Shown in pieces: positions 1-8,306 of a stretch of DNA of 64,000 nucleotides. Position 1 is the first letter of the stretch. Every line of letters begins with the position of its first letter. Below the pieces are notes generated by a model. That model worked only from the letters and a program-made list of their open reading frames with translations. It searched no databases and was not told where the DNA came from. Both the position numbers and the translations under genes were made by a program. Source of the DNA: Natronolimnohabitans sp. A-GB9 (GTDB taxonomy: Archaea > Halobacteriota > Halobacteria > Halobacteriales > Natrialbaceae); NCBI RefSeq assembly GCF_030848565.1, contig NZ_JAVDDV010000013.1:1-64000 (forward strand), in the 5' to 3' direction.

Positions 1-7
1 TGGGTGG

Positions 8-322
8 TTAGATCAAATGGCCAGGGAGTTCATCTTCGTGTGCCTGTAGCACTTTCACTACTGAGGCGACCTCCTCCCAGCGTGGCCCCTTTTCAACGAT
101 CCCGCTCTCTCGGTCCCACGTGATGTACCCTGCCGTTTCGAGCTTCGGTAGGTGGACGTGTACCCGTTCAATCGCGTCGGTGTCGGCAGCGGCATCTGCC
201 GTTGCCTTCGATACGGTCTTCGTATCCTGTGGATTGTGTTCCAGTAACCGGACCGCCAGCCGCCGCCGATACTGATGTCCCAGTGCATCTAACGCCTGAT
301 CGAACTGCGCCTCGTGGCTCAT
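8..322 (-). CDS. DUF7344-like winged-helix regulator
   Basis: A small (104 aa) haloarchaeal DNA-binding protein. It opens with a segment typical of the DUF7344 winged-helix family (FDQALDALGHQYRRRLAVRLLE, where a regulatory domain senses and a helix-turn-helix reads DNA), then has a second half (VHVHLPKLETAGYITWD) that matches the recognition helix and wing of ArsR-like proteins. I chose the ATG at 320-322 because the preceding in-frame extension to a GTG at 409 does not resemble the family and overlaps the end of the upstream decayed gene. No ligand or target is known; by family it is a transcription regulator. It lies in the lower-GC edge of the window next to a Bat-type pseudogene and an integrase, so it may belong to an integrated element. 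Confidence 0.75.
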   Translation of the reverse strand: MSHEAQFDQALDALGHQYRRRLAVRLLEHNPQDTKTVSKATADAAADTDAIERVHVHLPKLETAGYITWDRESGIVEKGPRWEEVASVVKVLQAHEDELPGHLI

Positions 323-401
323 ACCTACTAATGGTTGCGAGAACGTGTCCATCTTTTCCATGGCACACAATATCTTCGCGTCTCTGGTCACCATCACCGA
401 T

Positions 402-891
402 TCACGCACCTACCGTCGCCAGCGGAGTGTTCTTACCGCCCTCCTGCGCTGGCTCGAACTCCGCTTCTTCTATCACCGCGATGAGCGTGTTCTCGTCGAG
501 CGTGATCACCAATCGGGAGAGCCGCTCGGTGACCGCCTAATCGGAGCTGTTGAACTCAACCGCGAGATCCTGCGTCAAGGTCGTCCGTGGGGTCGAGTAG
601 TACCCGCTGCGTGTACCAGCGTTGCCCGCTGCTGGGGGAAAGCCCGAACCAGAGGCCGGTCTCCGGTCGGGTCGGATTGTAGATTGTTCCTACCTCTAGG
701 TTGATGTGGTTGTTCGCGCAGTTATCTTGGAACACCAACAGCGCCTCGTGGTTGGAGAACCGGAGTTCTAACTCCAACGTCGCCGAACCACCCTTCGCCG
801 ACAGCAGTTGCGCACCCGTCTCGATGACTCCCTGGAAGAAATGGTCCCGACTCATCATCCGGCCGAGTCGGGACAGCGTCTCGGTGGTGGG
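402..891 (-). pseudogene. Bat-type (HTH_10) regulator remnant
   Basis: A decayed C-terminal half of a bacterio-opsin-activator (Bat) type regulator. The reading frame from 891 to about 636 encodes a good Bat sensor segment (MSRDHFFQGVIETGAQLL, then NLEVGTIYNPTRP and GLWFGLSP). From there the family continues in other frames: PQQRATLVHAA after a shift near 636, then TTLTQDLAVEFNSSD after another change at about 586-600, then an in-frame TAG at 537-539 exactly where the family has a Gln before AVTERLSRL. The frame then runs on to a TGA at 402-404. The coding character also continues upstream of the apparent ATG at 858 (SRLGR) to a TAG at 892-894, so the 5' part is missing as well. Two frame changes plus a nonsense codon make a sequencing error unlikely. 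Confidence 0.8.
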
Positions 892-1072
892 CTAATTCAC
901 CTCTTGGATAGCCTCTACAGAAAGTGAGGATCAGTAGCATCAATACCGTCTGTATTGAGAAGTTGCTCGTAAGGCCAAGTACGCCAACTGCAAATAGCCC
1001 CCCACACCGATCAGCAGGACCGGAAATTGGTGAAATCGTAGAGCAGTCATTGAACCGATTCAGTTCAGGGAT
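892..1072. other. low-GC spacer between two decayed genes
   Basis: About 180 bp between the Bat remnant and the integrase. It is visibly more AT-rich than the rest of the window. I see no ORF, tRNA-like end or obvious attachment-site repeat in it. Confidence 0.5.
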
Positions 1073-2085
1073 TCAATTGCCGGGAAGGTAGCGTCGTCGC
1101 TGCCGAAGTTTCTCACGTTCTGATCGCTGGTCATAGTGGCGGTCAAGAACCGCCTCGCTGCAATCCATTCGGTCGCTAACAATATTCTCAGGAACGTCTG
1201 ACTTGAGAAAATGGGTGATAGCACCCCGTCGGACTGGGTGTGGGCTCAACGAGGAAGGACACGCATGTGAATGCTCAGTAGGTAGGGCATCACAACTGTT
1301 GAGATCTCGATCGTGAGGACAGCTATCGGTGTAGACGCACGGGCGCGTGTACTGGTAGACGATCGTCCGACCACGGGTCCGACTCAAGCGATCGATTTTC
1401 GTCGCAAACAGCGGCTCGCGTTCGTACTGATCACGGATTCCGGGGTGGTTAACCGAGAGCCAGTCATCCAAGACCTCACAAACTGAATCGTTCAGTGCGA
1501 CGAGTCGTTCGCTCTTTCGCCCATTCTTGAGTGAGGTTCCTTCCTCTGGTCGGTGAACAAGCGTGAGGTACTGCTCGTTAGTGTTGTAGTCGTCAATATC
1601 CAGTCCCGTGGCTGCTCCGATACGAAGCCCAGTGTGCCAGAGGACTTCCATCAGTGCATGCTCCAAGCGTGCGTAGCGGTATTGGCCGAGGAATTGGAGT
1701 ACCTTCTGAGCTCGTTCAGGGTTCAGTAATTCGGATCGAGCATCGTCTTCAGTCGTCGTTGGAAGGATGATCTTCTCGTCGAGCCCTGGCTCTACTGCAT
1801 CGATCGTGGCACAGAAGCGGAGGAACATTCTCAGGGTTGCCAGCTGGCCCTTCATGCTGGCAGTTGCGAGCTCGTCTTCGTTTCTGCGTTTGACGCGAAA
1901 GCGATGGATGTCTCGCCCGCTAAAGCCGTTGAGATTGTCGATACCGTCCTGTTCACACCACTGGACGAACTGCTTGAGCCGGTACCGGTGAGACTGAATC
2001 GTCGCGTCCGCGAGTTCGTGACTCCGTTCGTCGAGGACATCTGCATGGCCTCTCCTGGTGCGAGTGGTTCGAGGTTGTCTGTCAT
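1073..2085 (-). CDS. tyrosine integrase, N terminus frameshifted
   Basis: A site-specific recombinase of the XerC/D or phage-integrase type common in haloarchaeal mobile elements. The N-terminal SAM-like core-binding domain (DATIQSHRYRLKQFVQWCEQ) is followed by the catalytic domain with Arg in HTGLRIGAATGLD, the H-x-x-R box in SPHPVRRG, and the nucleophile Tyr in LDRHYDQRSE. A Cys-rich insert (CPHDRDLNSC to HACPSS) just before the H-x-x-R box is typical of haloarchaeal integrases and may bind zinc. The family start (MTDNLEPLAPGEAMQM) is encoded from the ATG at 2083-2085, but it is in a different frame: one base seems lost near 2037-2040, where MQM-Y-LDER would be expected. The open frame instead extends to 2128 with an unrelated leader. 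The gene is probably inactive, or expressed only through an internal start. Confidence 0.8.
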
Positions 2086-2128
2086 GGTCTCTCACTGAAG
2101 GTCGAAGACAGCGAGTTCTAAACGCCAC

Positions 2129-2621
2129 TCTGGACGCTTCTCTCGCGTACTAACAGCTGGCTGAGAGCCCGAAAGATTTTGGACGTTCCCCGTCAGACCC
2201 AGACGCAAAAATCGTTCTATGACCGACGTCGATTCGATCGATAGGACAGGATTGAACGTCTGAAGTACCTGTCTTCGTTTCGGAACTCTCGAGTCTCAGA
2301 CCAGAACTGAACCGGTCGCTGGTTCCGGGTCGACGCCTGCTTGCGATATTGGTGTCCGAAACGGGGTGGTCGACGTGGCGGTGTCCCTGTGGCCGTCGAC
2401 GACTGGCCAGTCGACGTGTCGCCACTGCCCGCCGATCGCCGCCCCCACCCTGACGATCGGCGGGACAGCTGTACAGCGGTCCGTCTGCGTTCGTTCGTGC
2501 GAACGACCTGGACGACGTCTCGAGTCGAACGCCATCGCCCATCCGGCTCATCACGCAAGTGACGGGGCGGTTCGTCGTTCGCTCGAGCAGCAAGCACGAG
2601 CCGTCCGAAGAGCGAGCCAGA
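2129..2621. other. gene-free stretch with one palindromic repeat
   Basis: Several overlapping ORFs occur here, but they are Arg/Ser-rich in all frames, which is the usual signature of non-coding high-GC haloarchaeal DNA. The only structured element I can support is the family B palindrome at 2417-2485. The stretch marks the change from the lower-GC island to normal composition. Confidence 0.6.
2417..2485. repeat. family B intergenic palindrome
   Basis: Left arm TGCCCGCCGATCGCC at 2426-2440 pairs with CGATCGGCGGGA at 2454-2465, and the element ends in ACAGCGGTCCGTC. The same arms and ends occur at 17896, 46814, 60832 and 61496. Confidence 0.75.
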
Positions 2622-2816
2622 TCATTCGGCGCCCATTCGACCGCCCGAAGCGTCCCCGTCGTGATCTGTTACAACCGTAAACTCCGTACAGCCACAGTCA
2701 CAGCTGTCGCTTCCGATCGGTTGAATCTTCCCTGTCGGCCACTGTCGAGCCGCGTACACTGACCCACACTCCACACACCTGGCTAACTCTCGATTGACGT
2801 CGTCCCGATCCGACAT
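2622..2816 (-). CDS. small Zn-ribbon-like haloarchaeal protein
   Basis: A 64-aa acidic protein with a CVECG knuckle near residue 14 and a second cysteine cluster (DSCDCGC) near residue 38, which together could hold one zinc ion. Such one-domain zinc-finger mini-proteins are frequent and conserved in haloarchaea, where several have been linked to regulation or stress; no role can be assigned to this one. The ATG at 2814-2816 gives a sensible N terminus (MSDRDDVNREL). It stands alone, with a repeat-containing spacer downstream and no operon partner. Confidence 0.7.
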   Translation of the reverse strand: MSDRDDVNRELARCVECGSVYAARQWPTGKIQPIGSDSCDCGCTEFTVVTDHDGDASGGRMGAE

Positions 2817-3266
2817 TTCTGAACCTGAGCTACGGTATACTTCGAATTAGTGTTATCTATTCGTCGAACTATTGGCGGCTGTTCATTACTTCCGACGAGA
2901 CGTCGGGTGACGATCCGCACCGAGAGCTGTGACGAACTCGAGTGGAGATCGGTCGCGTTCGCTGTGGAGATCGAAGACACCGACCAGTCACTCTCGAACC
3001 GGACTCCACCGTCGATTCGTGCGATCGCACTCGAGACGACGACCTCGCCGTCGGGACAAGCGACGAGAGAGGCAACTCGGTGTCGGTACCGGATCCCGTT
3101 CCCGCTATCGCCGTTCGATACAGCGGTCCGAACGCACCGGTATCCGAGTCAAGATCGACTCTCACTCGAGGCGTGTCGTGGACTGCGATCCGCGACGCTC
3201 GACGAACCCGTTACACGATACTCCTGTGGCGTCCGCGTACTGGAAGCGTCTGGAACTACACCGCGT
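2817..3266. other. 450-bp stretch without a convincing gene
   Basis: ORFs exist on both strands (for example a 129-codon frame from 2942 on the plus strand), but none has recognisable domains, and their composition is rich in Arg, Ser and Thr as expected of shadow frames. I see no clear repeat or RNA signature. Confidence 0.5.
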
Positions 3267-3539
3267 TCAGTCGATGTACTGCCGTTCCCACTCACGGCGT
3301 TCTTCGATCGCCTCGAGGCCACGGTCGCTGATGGCGTAGTAGTTCGTTCGGCGATCGAGTTGCCCTTTCTCGACGAGCTCTTTGTTGACGAGTGTGTCGA
3401 GATTGGGGTACAACCGGCCGTGATTGATCTCGCTGTTGTAGTACTTCTCGACCTCGTCTTTGACTTCTTGTCCAGACGGCTGGTCGGCTCCGGCGATCAC
3501 GTACAGAAGATCGCGTTGAAATCCGGTCAGATCGTCCAT
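3267..3539 (-). CDS. PadR family transcriptional regulator
   Basis: A 90-aa stand-alone winged-helix regulator of the PadR family. The N-terminal part (LTGFQRDLLYVIAG) is the classical PadR opening, followed by the helix-turn-helix and the conserved segment INHGRLYPNLDTLVNKELVEKG, where the tyrosine-proline pair marks the recognition helix, and by the wing with NYYAISDRGLEAI. I start at the ATG at 3537-3539 because the longer frame only adds a cysteine-rich heptapeptide (MCRCGCK). PadR proteins usually repress their own or neighbouring operons in response to small molecules; no target is visible next door. Two palindromes lie about 75-105 bp upstream (3613-3645) and could be its operators. 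Confidence 0.9.
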   Translation of the reverse strand: MDDLTGFQRDLLYVIAGADQPSGQEVKDEVEKYYNSEINHGRLYPNLDTLVNKELVEKGQLDRRTNYYAISDRGLEAIEERREWERQYID

Positions 3540-3612
3540 TTTGCAACCACACCGGCACACCGACTGTTAGACTATTTGTTATCGTTTTCGTATCAACTGT
3601 TTCTGGGGTGTT

Positions 3613-3645
3613 TTAGCGGGCTAACTGAGCTAATGATTCGAATCA
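3613..3645. promoter_or_regulatory. paired palindromes upstream of the PadR gene
   Basis: TTAGC-GG-GCTAA at 3613-3624 is followed 9 bp later by the perfect 12-bp palindrome TGATTCGAATCA at 3634-3645. The stretch is AT-rich relative to its surroundings and lies upstream of the PadR start. An operator role is inference. Confidence 0.4.
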
Positions 3646-3838
3646 ATCACCATTCGACCAGTAAGTAGTGGCTACAGCTCTCGCTCGGATCGCTCGTTCG
3701 ATATCGTCGGGACGAACCGTGTCGTCGGATCCAGCGAACTGGACGATCCCGCTTCGACGCCGTCGCTGTTGAATTCTGGATCGACGAAGAATGTATATTC
3801 GACTGTGAAAAACCCGTTACCGAACGTAAGAGGCCGTG

Positions 3839-4033
3839 TTACAGGCGGGTGACGTTGGTGGCGCGGGGGCCTTTGGGGGCCTGTTCGATGTCGAATTCGA
3901 TCTCCTGTCCTTCTTCGAGGTCCGGACCGCCAACGTCTTCCATGTGGAAGAATACGTCGTCGTCTGCGTCGTCCGTCTCAATGAAACCGTAGCCGCCTGT
4001 GTCGTTGAAGAAATCAACGTTTCCTTTCGCCAT
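3839..4033 (-). CDS. cold-shock domain protein
   Basis: A 64-aa CspA-type nucleic-acid chaperone consisting of one five-stranded OB-fold cold-shock domain. The RNA-binding motifs RNP1 (GGYGFIETD, where Lys-Gly-Phe of bacteria is replaced by Tyr-Gly-Phe) and RNP2 (DVFFHMED) are both present, and the ending (PRATNVTRL) is typical. The longer frame to 4102 is upstream DNA: the family starts at MAKGNVDFF, so the ATG at 4031-4033 is chosen. A TATA-like box (TATAACGG on the plus strand, 4061-4068) lies about 30 bp upstream, consistent with a leaderless transcript. Haloarchaeal Csp proteins are abundant RNA chaperones; the acidic composition fits a high-salt cytoplasm. Confidence 0.95.
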   Translation of the reverse strand: MAKGNVDFFNDTGGYGFIETDDADDDVFFHMEDVGGPDLEEGQEIEFDIEQAPKGPRATNVTRL

Positions 4034-4349
4034 TGCAACCAGAGAGAATAGCGGGACACGTATAACGGTTGTGTTATACTCGTCCTCTCGAGAGACAGAC
4101 ACACTCTCGATTGAACTGGTCGAAAATACGATTTTCGAGCCTCATATTCCGGATCTCAGAAATATATGGAATATGTCTATTACTCACTCAGATCCCTGAG
4201 AAGTGGTCGTTCGATCCTGTATCCGGCGGTCGTGGTATCACGTATCGAACACGAACGGTCCGACTCGTGTGTCGTAGACCTCACTCGAGCAGTGGGTGGT
4301 CTCGATCGTCTCGAATCGTTTAGGTGGGCGCGATGGCTACGCGTGTTGC
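4034..4349. other. divergent promoter region of csp and transporter
   Basis: About 315 bp between the divergent cold-shock and transporter genes. It has an AT-rich block at about 4120-4180 and the csp TATA-like box at 4061-4068. No gene or repeat is apparent. Confidence 0.5.
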
Positions 4350-5090
4350 ATGTCTCAGTCACAGTCGGCGGCCCGTCGCCCTGCCGGACCGACGGTCGCG
4401 CAGGTAGCGCTGATCGCTCTCTTCGTGACGGCGCTGGCGACGGCCCAGGTGACGGCTTCGAAGGTGCTTGCGTTCTCGTTTCCGATCTCCCTGCCGATTA
4501 CCGGTGCCGAACTCGTGATGCCCGGTGCGGCCCTCGCGTACGCGCTGACGTTCGTCGCCAGCGATTGCTATACGGAGCTGTACGGTCGTCGCGCGGCACA
4601 GGTAGTCGTTAACGTCGCCTTTGCGATGAACTTCGTCGTTCTCGCGCTGGTCTGGTCGACGATCGCGGCGCCTGCCGCCGATCCAGGTATTGCCGACCAG
4701 TTCGAGGCCGTCCTCGGCGCATCGACGAACATCGTCCTCGGAAGTCTGCTTGCGTATCTCGTCAGCCAGAACTGGGACGTGATCGTCTTCCACCGGATCC
4801 GCGACTACACCGGTCGGGAGAAACTCTGGCTGCGCAACGTCGCGTCGACGGCGAGCAGCCAGGCTATCGACACCGTCATCTTCGTTACGATCGCTTTCGC
4901 CCTCGCTCCCGCCGTCATCGGGGTTGGTCCCGTTCTCGGTGTCGGTGAACTCCTCGCACTGATTGTCGGCCAGTACCTGTTGAAACTCGCCATCGCCGTC
5001 CTCGATACCCCGGTCGTCTACGCCATCGTCTCGGTCGTTCGCTCGCGCGAGGGCAGCGGTGCTGACGAAAACGAGTACACCAGCCCGTGA
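4350..5090 (+). CDS. queuosine-precursor transporter family (YhhQ/DUF165)
   Basis: A 246-aa membrane protein with six predicted helices, of the YhhQ/DUF165 family. Bacterial YhhQ imports the queuosine precursors preQ0 and preQ1; in archaea the same bases feed archaeosine in tRNA, so import of a 7-deazaguanine base is the likely role (inference). Visible family features are TALATAQVTASKVLAF in the first helix, the strongly conserved FVASDCYTELYGRR loop after helix 2, and the NWDVIVFHRIRD motif before helix 5. The ATG at 4350 (MSQSQSAARRP) is preferred to the frame start at 4296. The gene reads towards an M29 aminopeptidase 77 bp downstream, with no sign of functional linkage. Confidence 0.85.
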   Translation: MSQSQSAARRPAGPTVAQVALIALFVTALATAQVTASKVLAFSFPISLPITGAELVMPGAALAYALTFVASDCYTELYGRRAAQVVVNVAFAMNFVVLALVWSTIAAPAADPGIADQFEAVLGASTNIVLGSLLAYLVSQNWDVIVFHRIRDYTGREKLWLRNVASTASSQAIDTVIFVTIAFALAPAVIGVGPVLGVGELLALIVGQYLLKLAIAVLDTPVVYAIVSVVRSREGSGADENEYTSP

Positions 5091-5167
5091 CCGACTCGAG
5101 CAGTCCGCCGTTACGGCTCGAACGGGTAAGTGGTGAGTGTTTAGTGACCCGCCCGTGAGGATCCGGT

Positions 5168-6250
5168 ATGGACGAACGCGTCCGCGAACACGCCGAGGTA
5201 CTGGTCGACTGGAGCGCCCGCGTCGAGGCTGGCGACGACGTCGTTCTCTCCGTGGGTCCCGACGCCCACGAGCTCGCAGTCGCGGTCGCCGAAGCACTCG
5301 GCGAGCGTGGGGCGAATCTGCTTGCGACCTACAGCTCCGGTGAGATCACCCGTGCCTATCTTCGGGCCCACGACGGCGATTTCGACGAAAACCCCGATCA
5401 CGAACACGCACTCTTCGAGCACGCGGACGTCTATCTCTCGCTTGGCGGCGGCCGGAATACGAGTGCGACGGCCGACGTTTCGAGCGAGACCCGACGGGCC
5501 TACAACAACGCCAGAACCGAGATCCGAGAGACGCGTCTCGGAACCCGCTGGGTCTCGACGGTCCACCCGACTCGATCGCTCGCCCAACAGGCGAACATGG
5601 CCTACGAGGAGTACCGGGAGTTCGCCTACGACGCGATCCTTCGGGACTGGGAATCGCTGGCCGACGAGATGGCGCGACTGAAAACGCTCCTCGACGATGG
5701 TTCCGAGGTCAGACTCGTCTCGCAGGAGACCGATCTCACGATGAACATCGAGGGCCGAACGGCGGTCAACAGCGCCGCTTCAGTCGCGTACGACTCGCAT
5801 AATCTCCCCAGCGGCGAGGTGTTTACCGCTCCGTACGCCACCGAAGGGTCAGTCACGTTCGACGTGCCGATGACGCTCCGGGGCGAACCCGTTCGGAACG
5901 TCCGTCTCGAGTTCGAGGACGGCGAGGTCGTCGACTTCGACGCCGAACAAGGTGAAGACGTGATCGACGAGATCCTCGAGACCGACGACGGCGCGCGCCG
6001 ACTCGGGGAACTCGGCATCGGTATGAATCGCGGGATCGATCGCTACACGGACAACATCCTCTTCGACGAGAAGATGGGCGAGACCGTTCATCTCGCGCTG
6101 GGCCGGGCCTACGACGCGAACCTCCCCGAGGGCGAGTCGGGCAACGACTCCGCCGTCCACGTCGACCTCATCACTGACGTCAGCGAGGACTCGCGACTCG
6201 AGATCGATGGCGAGGTCGTCCAGCGGGACGGTCAGTTCCGGTGGGAGTGA
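5168..6250 (+). CDS. M29 family aminopeptidase (AmpS-like)
   Basis: A 360-aa cytoplasmic metallo-aminopeptidase of family M29 (thermophilic aminopeptidase T/AmpS), which removes N-terminal residues from peptides using two metal ions. The metal ligands of the family can be located: Glu in LPSGEVF near residue 218, Glu in LGELGIG near 280, His in GETVHLALG near 306, and the His-x-Asp pair in SAVHVDL near 331. The length equals or is slightly below the usual 370-410 aa. The ATG at 5168 follows a short spacer and gives the standard start MDERVREHAEVLVDWS. It sits between the YhhQ-like transporter and a 326-bp spacer, so it is probably monocistronic. Confidence 0.9.
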   Translation: MDERVREHAEVLVDWSARVEAGDDVVLSVGPDAHELAVAVAEALGERGANLLATYSSGEITRAYLRAHDGDFDENPDHEHALFEHADVYLSLGGGRNTSATADVSSETRRAYNNARTEIRETRLGTRWVSTVHPTRSLAQQANMAYEEYREFAYDAILRDWESLADEMARLKTLLDDGSEVRLVSQETDLTMNIEGRTAVNSAASVAYDSHNLPSGEVFTAPYATEGSVTFDVPMTLRGEPVRNVRLEFEDGEVVDFDAEQGEDVIDEILETDDGARRLGELGIGMNRGIDRYTDNILFDEKMGETVHLALGRAYDANLPEGESGNDSAVHVDLITDVSEDSRLEIDGEVVQRDGQFRWE

Positions 6251-6576
6251 CGCGTTCGGACGTCCCTGAAACGGTCCGTATACGCCACCTAACACACGTT
6301 ATGAAAGAACAGAATGTGGGATAAACGACGAAGCAACTGCATAATAATACGGCGTGTGGGCTTTTGATGGAGTACCGCCATGACCGGTGGCGGACAGTAA
6401 CCGGTCGGGGACTCACTGCGCGTCCCAGATACCGATCGCGCCACTGACGACGATCGGTGTGTCCCCTGTCCACAGTTGTCTGCCCGCCCTGCCGGAGGCG
6501 GATGGTATCCGGCACGTGCGGTTTTTCCGACGGCCGTCTCCGATAGTCTCTCGAGTCTCGAGGCGCTAGCTCGACT
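6251..6576. other. gene-free spacer with a degenerate palindrome
   Basis: No supported ORF. A stretch at about 6412-6481 (GATACCGATCGC facing ACGATCGGTGTG, then CCACAGTTGTCTG) looks like a worn copy of the family B palindrome. AT-rich DNA at 6295-6365 could hold a promoter for the following gene, but it lies far upstream. Confidence 0.4.
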
Positions 6577-7188
6577 ATGCGCGATCAGCTCCGGGCCGGT
6601 GTCGCGATCTACAACGACGGCTACTACCACGTCGCTCACGACGCCTGGGAGGCGTCCTGGCTCGAGCTCGAGGACGGATCCGACGACGAACGACTGCTAC
6701 ACGGCCTGATCCAGTTTACCGCCGCGGTCTTCCACGCTCGCGAGCGAAACTGGGAGGGCGCCGTCGGACTGGCCGAGAGCAGTCTGGCGTATCTCGACGG
6801 GCTCGGAGACCACCGAGACGTTCGGCTCGGGCCGATACGATCGTTTCTCGCGGAGCTCGCTGCCGATCCGGAACTCGTCGAACGGCGGCGACCGGTTTCG
6901 CTCGTCCACGAGGGCGACACGCCGACACTCGAGACGCTCGGCTTCGAACCGACGGCGATCGCGGCGCCCGTTCTCGCCCCCGAACTGGGGTTCGACGACG
7001 AACCGCTCGAGCAGGCCCGGACGTACGCCCGTCGGGATCTCGCGGCTGGCGACGACGACAGTCGGTTTATCACCCTCTTATTCGATTTCGTTCGCGAGAA
7101 CGATCACCGTGGTATAATCTATCAGCGATTGACCGACCACGTCGGACGGCGGGAAACACGCGAGTCGGACGTCGAAGGACTGTTCTAA
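6577..7188 (+). CDS. DUF309 domain protein
   Basis: A 203-aa helical protein whose N-terminal half is a DUF309 domain: RAGVAIYNDGYYHVAHDAWEASW contains the hallmark H-x-x-W-E metal-like site, followed by LLHGLIQFTAAVFHARERNWEGAV, which is the conserved second helix pair. DUF309 proteins are widespread in bacteria and archaea, adopt an all-helical fold, and have no assigned reaction. The C-terminal half (residues 100-203) is haloarchaea-type and ends in FVRENDHRGIIYQRLTDHVGRR. The ATG at 6577 gives the normal family start. Its 3' end abuts a coding-like remnant on the opposite strand. Confidence 0.85.
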   Translation: MRDQLRAGVAIYNDGYYHVAHDAWEASWLELEDGSDDERLLHGLIQFTAAVFHARERNWEGAVGLAESSLAYLDGLGDHRDVRLGPIRSFLAELAADPELVERRRPVSLVHEGDTPTLETLGFEPTAIAAPVLAPELGFDDEPLEQARTYARRDLAAGDDDSRFITLLFDFVRENDHRGIIYQRLTDHVGRRETRESDVEGLF

Positions 7189-7396
7189 CGTCTGTCCACG
7201 GTTGCTGTCGTAGGTCGCTTCCATCGCGTCGAGCATCGTGGTATCGGCGACGGACGACCCGTCAGCATACACAGTTTCGACAGTCGAAAGAGCAAAATCG
7301 ATTGCGAAGAACGGAAGGTTGCCATACGGTCTGCTGTCTTCTTGTCCCACCGAACTGGACCTGTAGTTCACCGACACCGTCCGACGGCGGCCCGTA
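7189..7396 (-). other. possible remnant of a minus-strand gene
   Basis: On the minus strand the frame through about 7395-7120 contains a stretch with normal protein composition (FFAIDFALSTVETVYADG, then MLDAMEATYDSNRGQTLEQ), unlike the Arg/Ser-rich shadows around it. It lacks a plausible start, has a poor N-terminal part and runs into the 3' end of the DUF309 gene. It may be a gene fragment; I cannot assign a family. Confidence 0.3.
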
Positions 7397-8143
7397 TCAA
7401 GCGTCGTGTCGCGCCGAGTTGTCTTGTGGGTCGTAGCCCAGTGTCTCTCGAGCGCGTTCGATCGAGTAGTACTTGCGGTCGTTGTCGGAGATGCCGTAGA
7501 CGATCTCGTAGTCGTAGTCGGCCTGGATACAGCGATCGAAGAGGTGTGCACAGTCCCGATAGGAGAGCCACATCGCCTGCCCGCGCTCGTAGTCGATCGG
7601 CGGGTGGTCTTTCGTCAGGTTTCCGATGCGGACGTTGACGACGGAGAGCCCGTGCTCGTCGTGGTAGTAGCGTCCGAGCGCCTCGCCGGTGACCTTCGAG
7701 ACGCCATAGAGGTTTCCTGGTCGAGGCAGTTCCGTTCCGTCGAGCAAGTAGTCGTCGTCGGCACGGTACATCTCTGGTGTCCGCTCTTCGGTCTCGTAGT
7801 GACCGACGGCGTGATTCGAGGAGGCGAAGGCGACCTTCTCGACGCCAGCGTCGACGGCGGCCTCGTAGACCGTCTGGGTCCCGTCGATGTTGTTCGTCAG
7901 GACGCTGTCCCATGGCGCCGTCTTTCGCGGATCGCCCGCGAGGTGGAGCACGACGTCGATACCCTCCATCGCTTCGCGGACGGCGTCGTCGTCGGTGATG
8001 TCCGCGACGACGAACTCCCCCGGATAGTCGTCCGTCGGCGGATCGCGATCCAGTAGTCGCCACTCGTACTCGTCTGCGAGGCCACCGAGGATGGCGTCCC
8101 CGACGCGGCCCGCAGCCCCCGTAAGCAGGACCGACTGTGCCAT
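7397..8143 (-). CDS. azf: NAD-dependent glucose-6-phosphate dehydrogenase (Azf-like SDR)
   Basis: A 248-aa extended short-chain dehydrogenase of the NAD-dependent epimerase/dehydratase family. The N-terminal Rossmann motif is TGAAGRVGDAIL and the catalytic pair is Tyr and Lys in LYGVSK. The closest characterised relatives I recognise are the haloarchaeal Azf proteins: in Haloferax volcanii Azf is the NAD-dependent glucose-6-phosphate dehydrogenase of an oxidative pentose phosphate route. Segments such as FASSNHAVG, MWLSYRDCAHLF and YGISDNDRKYYSIERA fit that family and uronate dehydrogenases. I chose the ATG at 8141-8143 because the extension to 8365 is Arg-rich non-coding sequence. It is divergent from mptD. 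Sugar-acid dehydrogenase activity remains the main alternative. Confidence 0.75.
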   Translation of the reverse strand: MAQSVLLTGAAGRVGDAILGGLADEYEWRLLDRDPPTDDYPGEFVVADITDDDAVREAMEGIDVVLHLAGDPRKTAPWDSVLTNNIDGTQTVYEAAVDAGVEKVAFASSNHAVGHYETEERTPEMYRADDDYLLDGTELPRPGNLYGVSKVTGEALGRYYHDEHGLSVVNVRIGNLTKDHPPIDYERGQAMWLSYRDCAHLFDRCIQADYDYEIVYGISDNDRKYYSIERARETLGYDPQDNSARHDA

Positions 8144-8306
8144 TCGTTCGGTAGAAGGGATAGCGCCGATAAGTACCATGCGGTTCCGCGTCGGCACGGT
8201 CCGTCGTCCCGTACCTGCCCGCCAGCGGGAACGCTGTCTCGCGACGGCCGGGAACGCTGCGCTCGCATCGCAACCGCCTTCCGGACCGCGCTCGAGCACT
8301 CGTCGT

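Noticed and set aside
2850-3668. 272-codon plus-strand frame
   Set aside because: It runs antisense through the PadR gene, has no recognisable domain, and its composition is that of a shadow frame.
3839-4102. 87-aa version of the cold-shock protein
   Set aside because: The first 23 codons are promoter DNA with the TATA box; the domain starts at MAKGNVDFF.
6412-6481. A further family B repeat
   Set aside because: Only parts of the arms match (GATCG words in inverted order); too diverged to list as a repeat, although it may be a relic.
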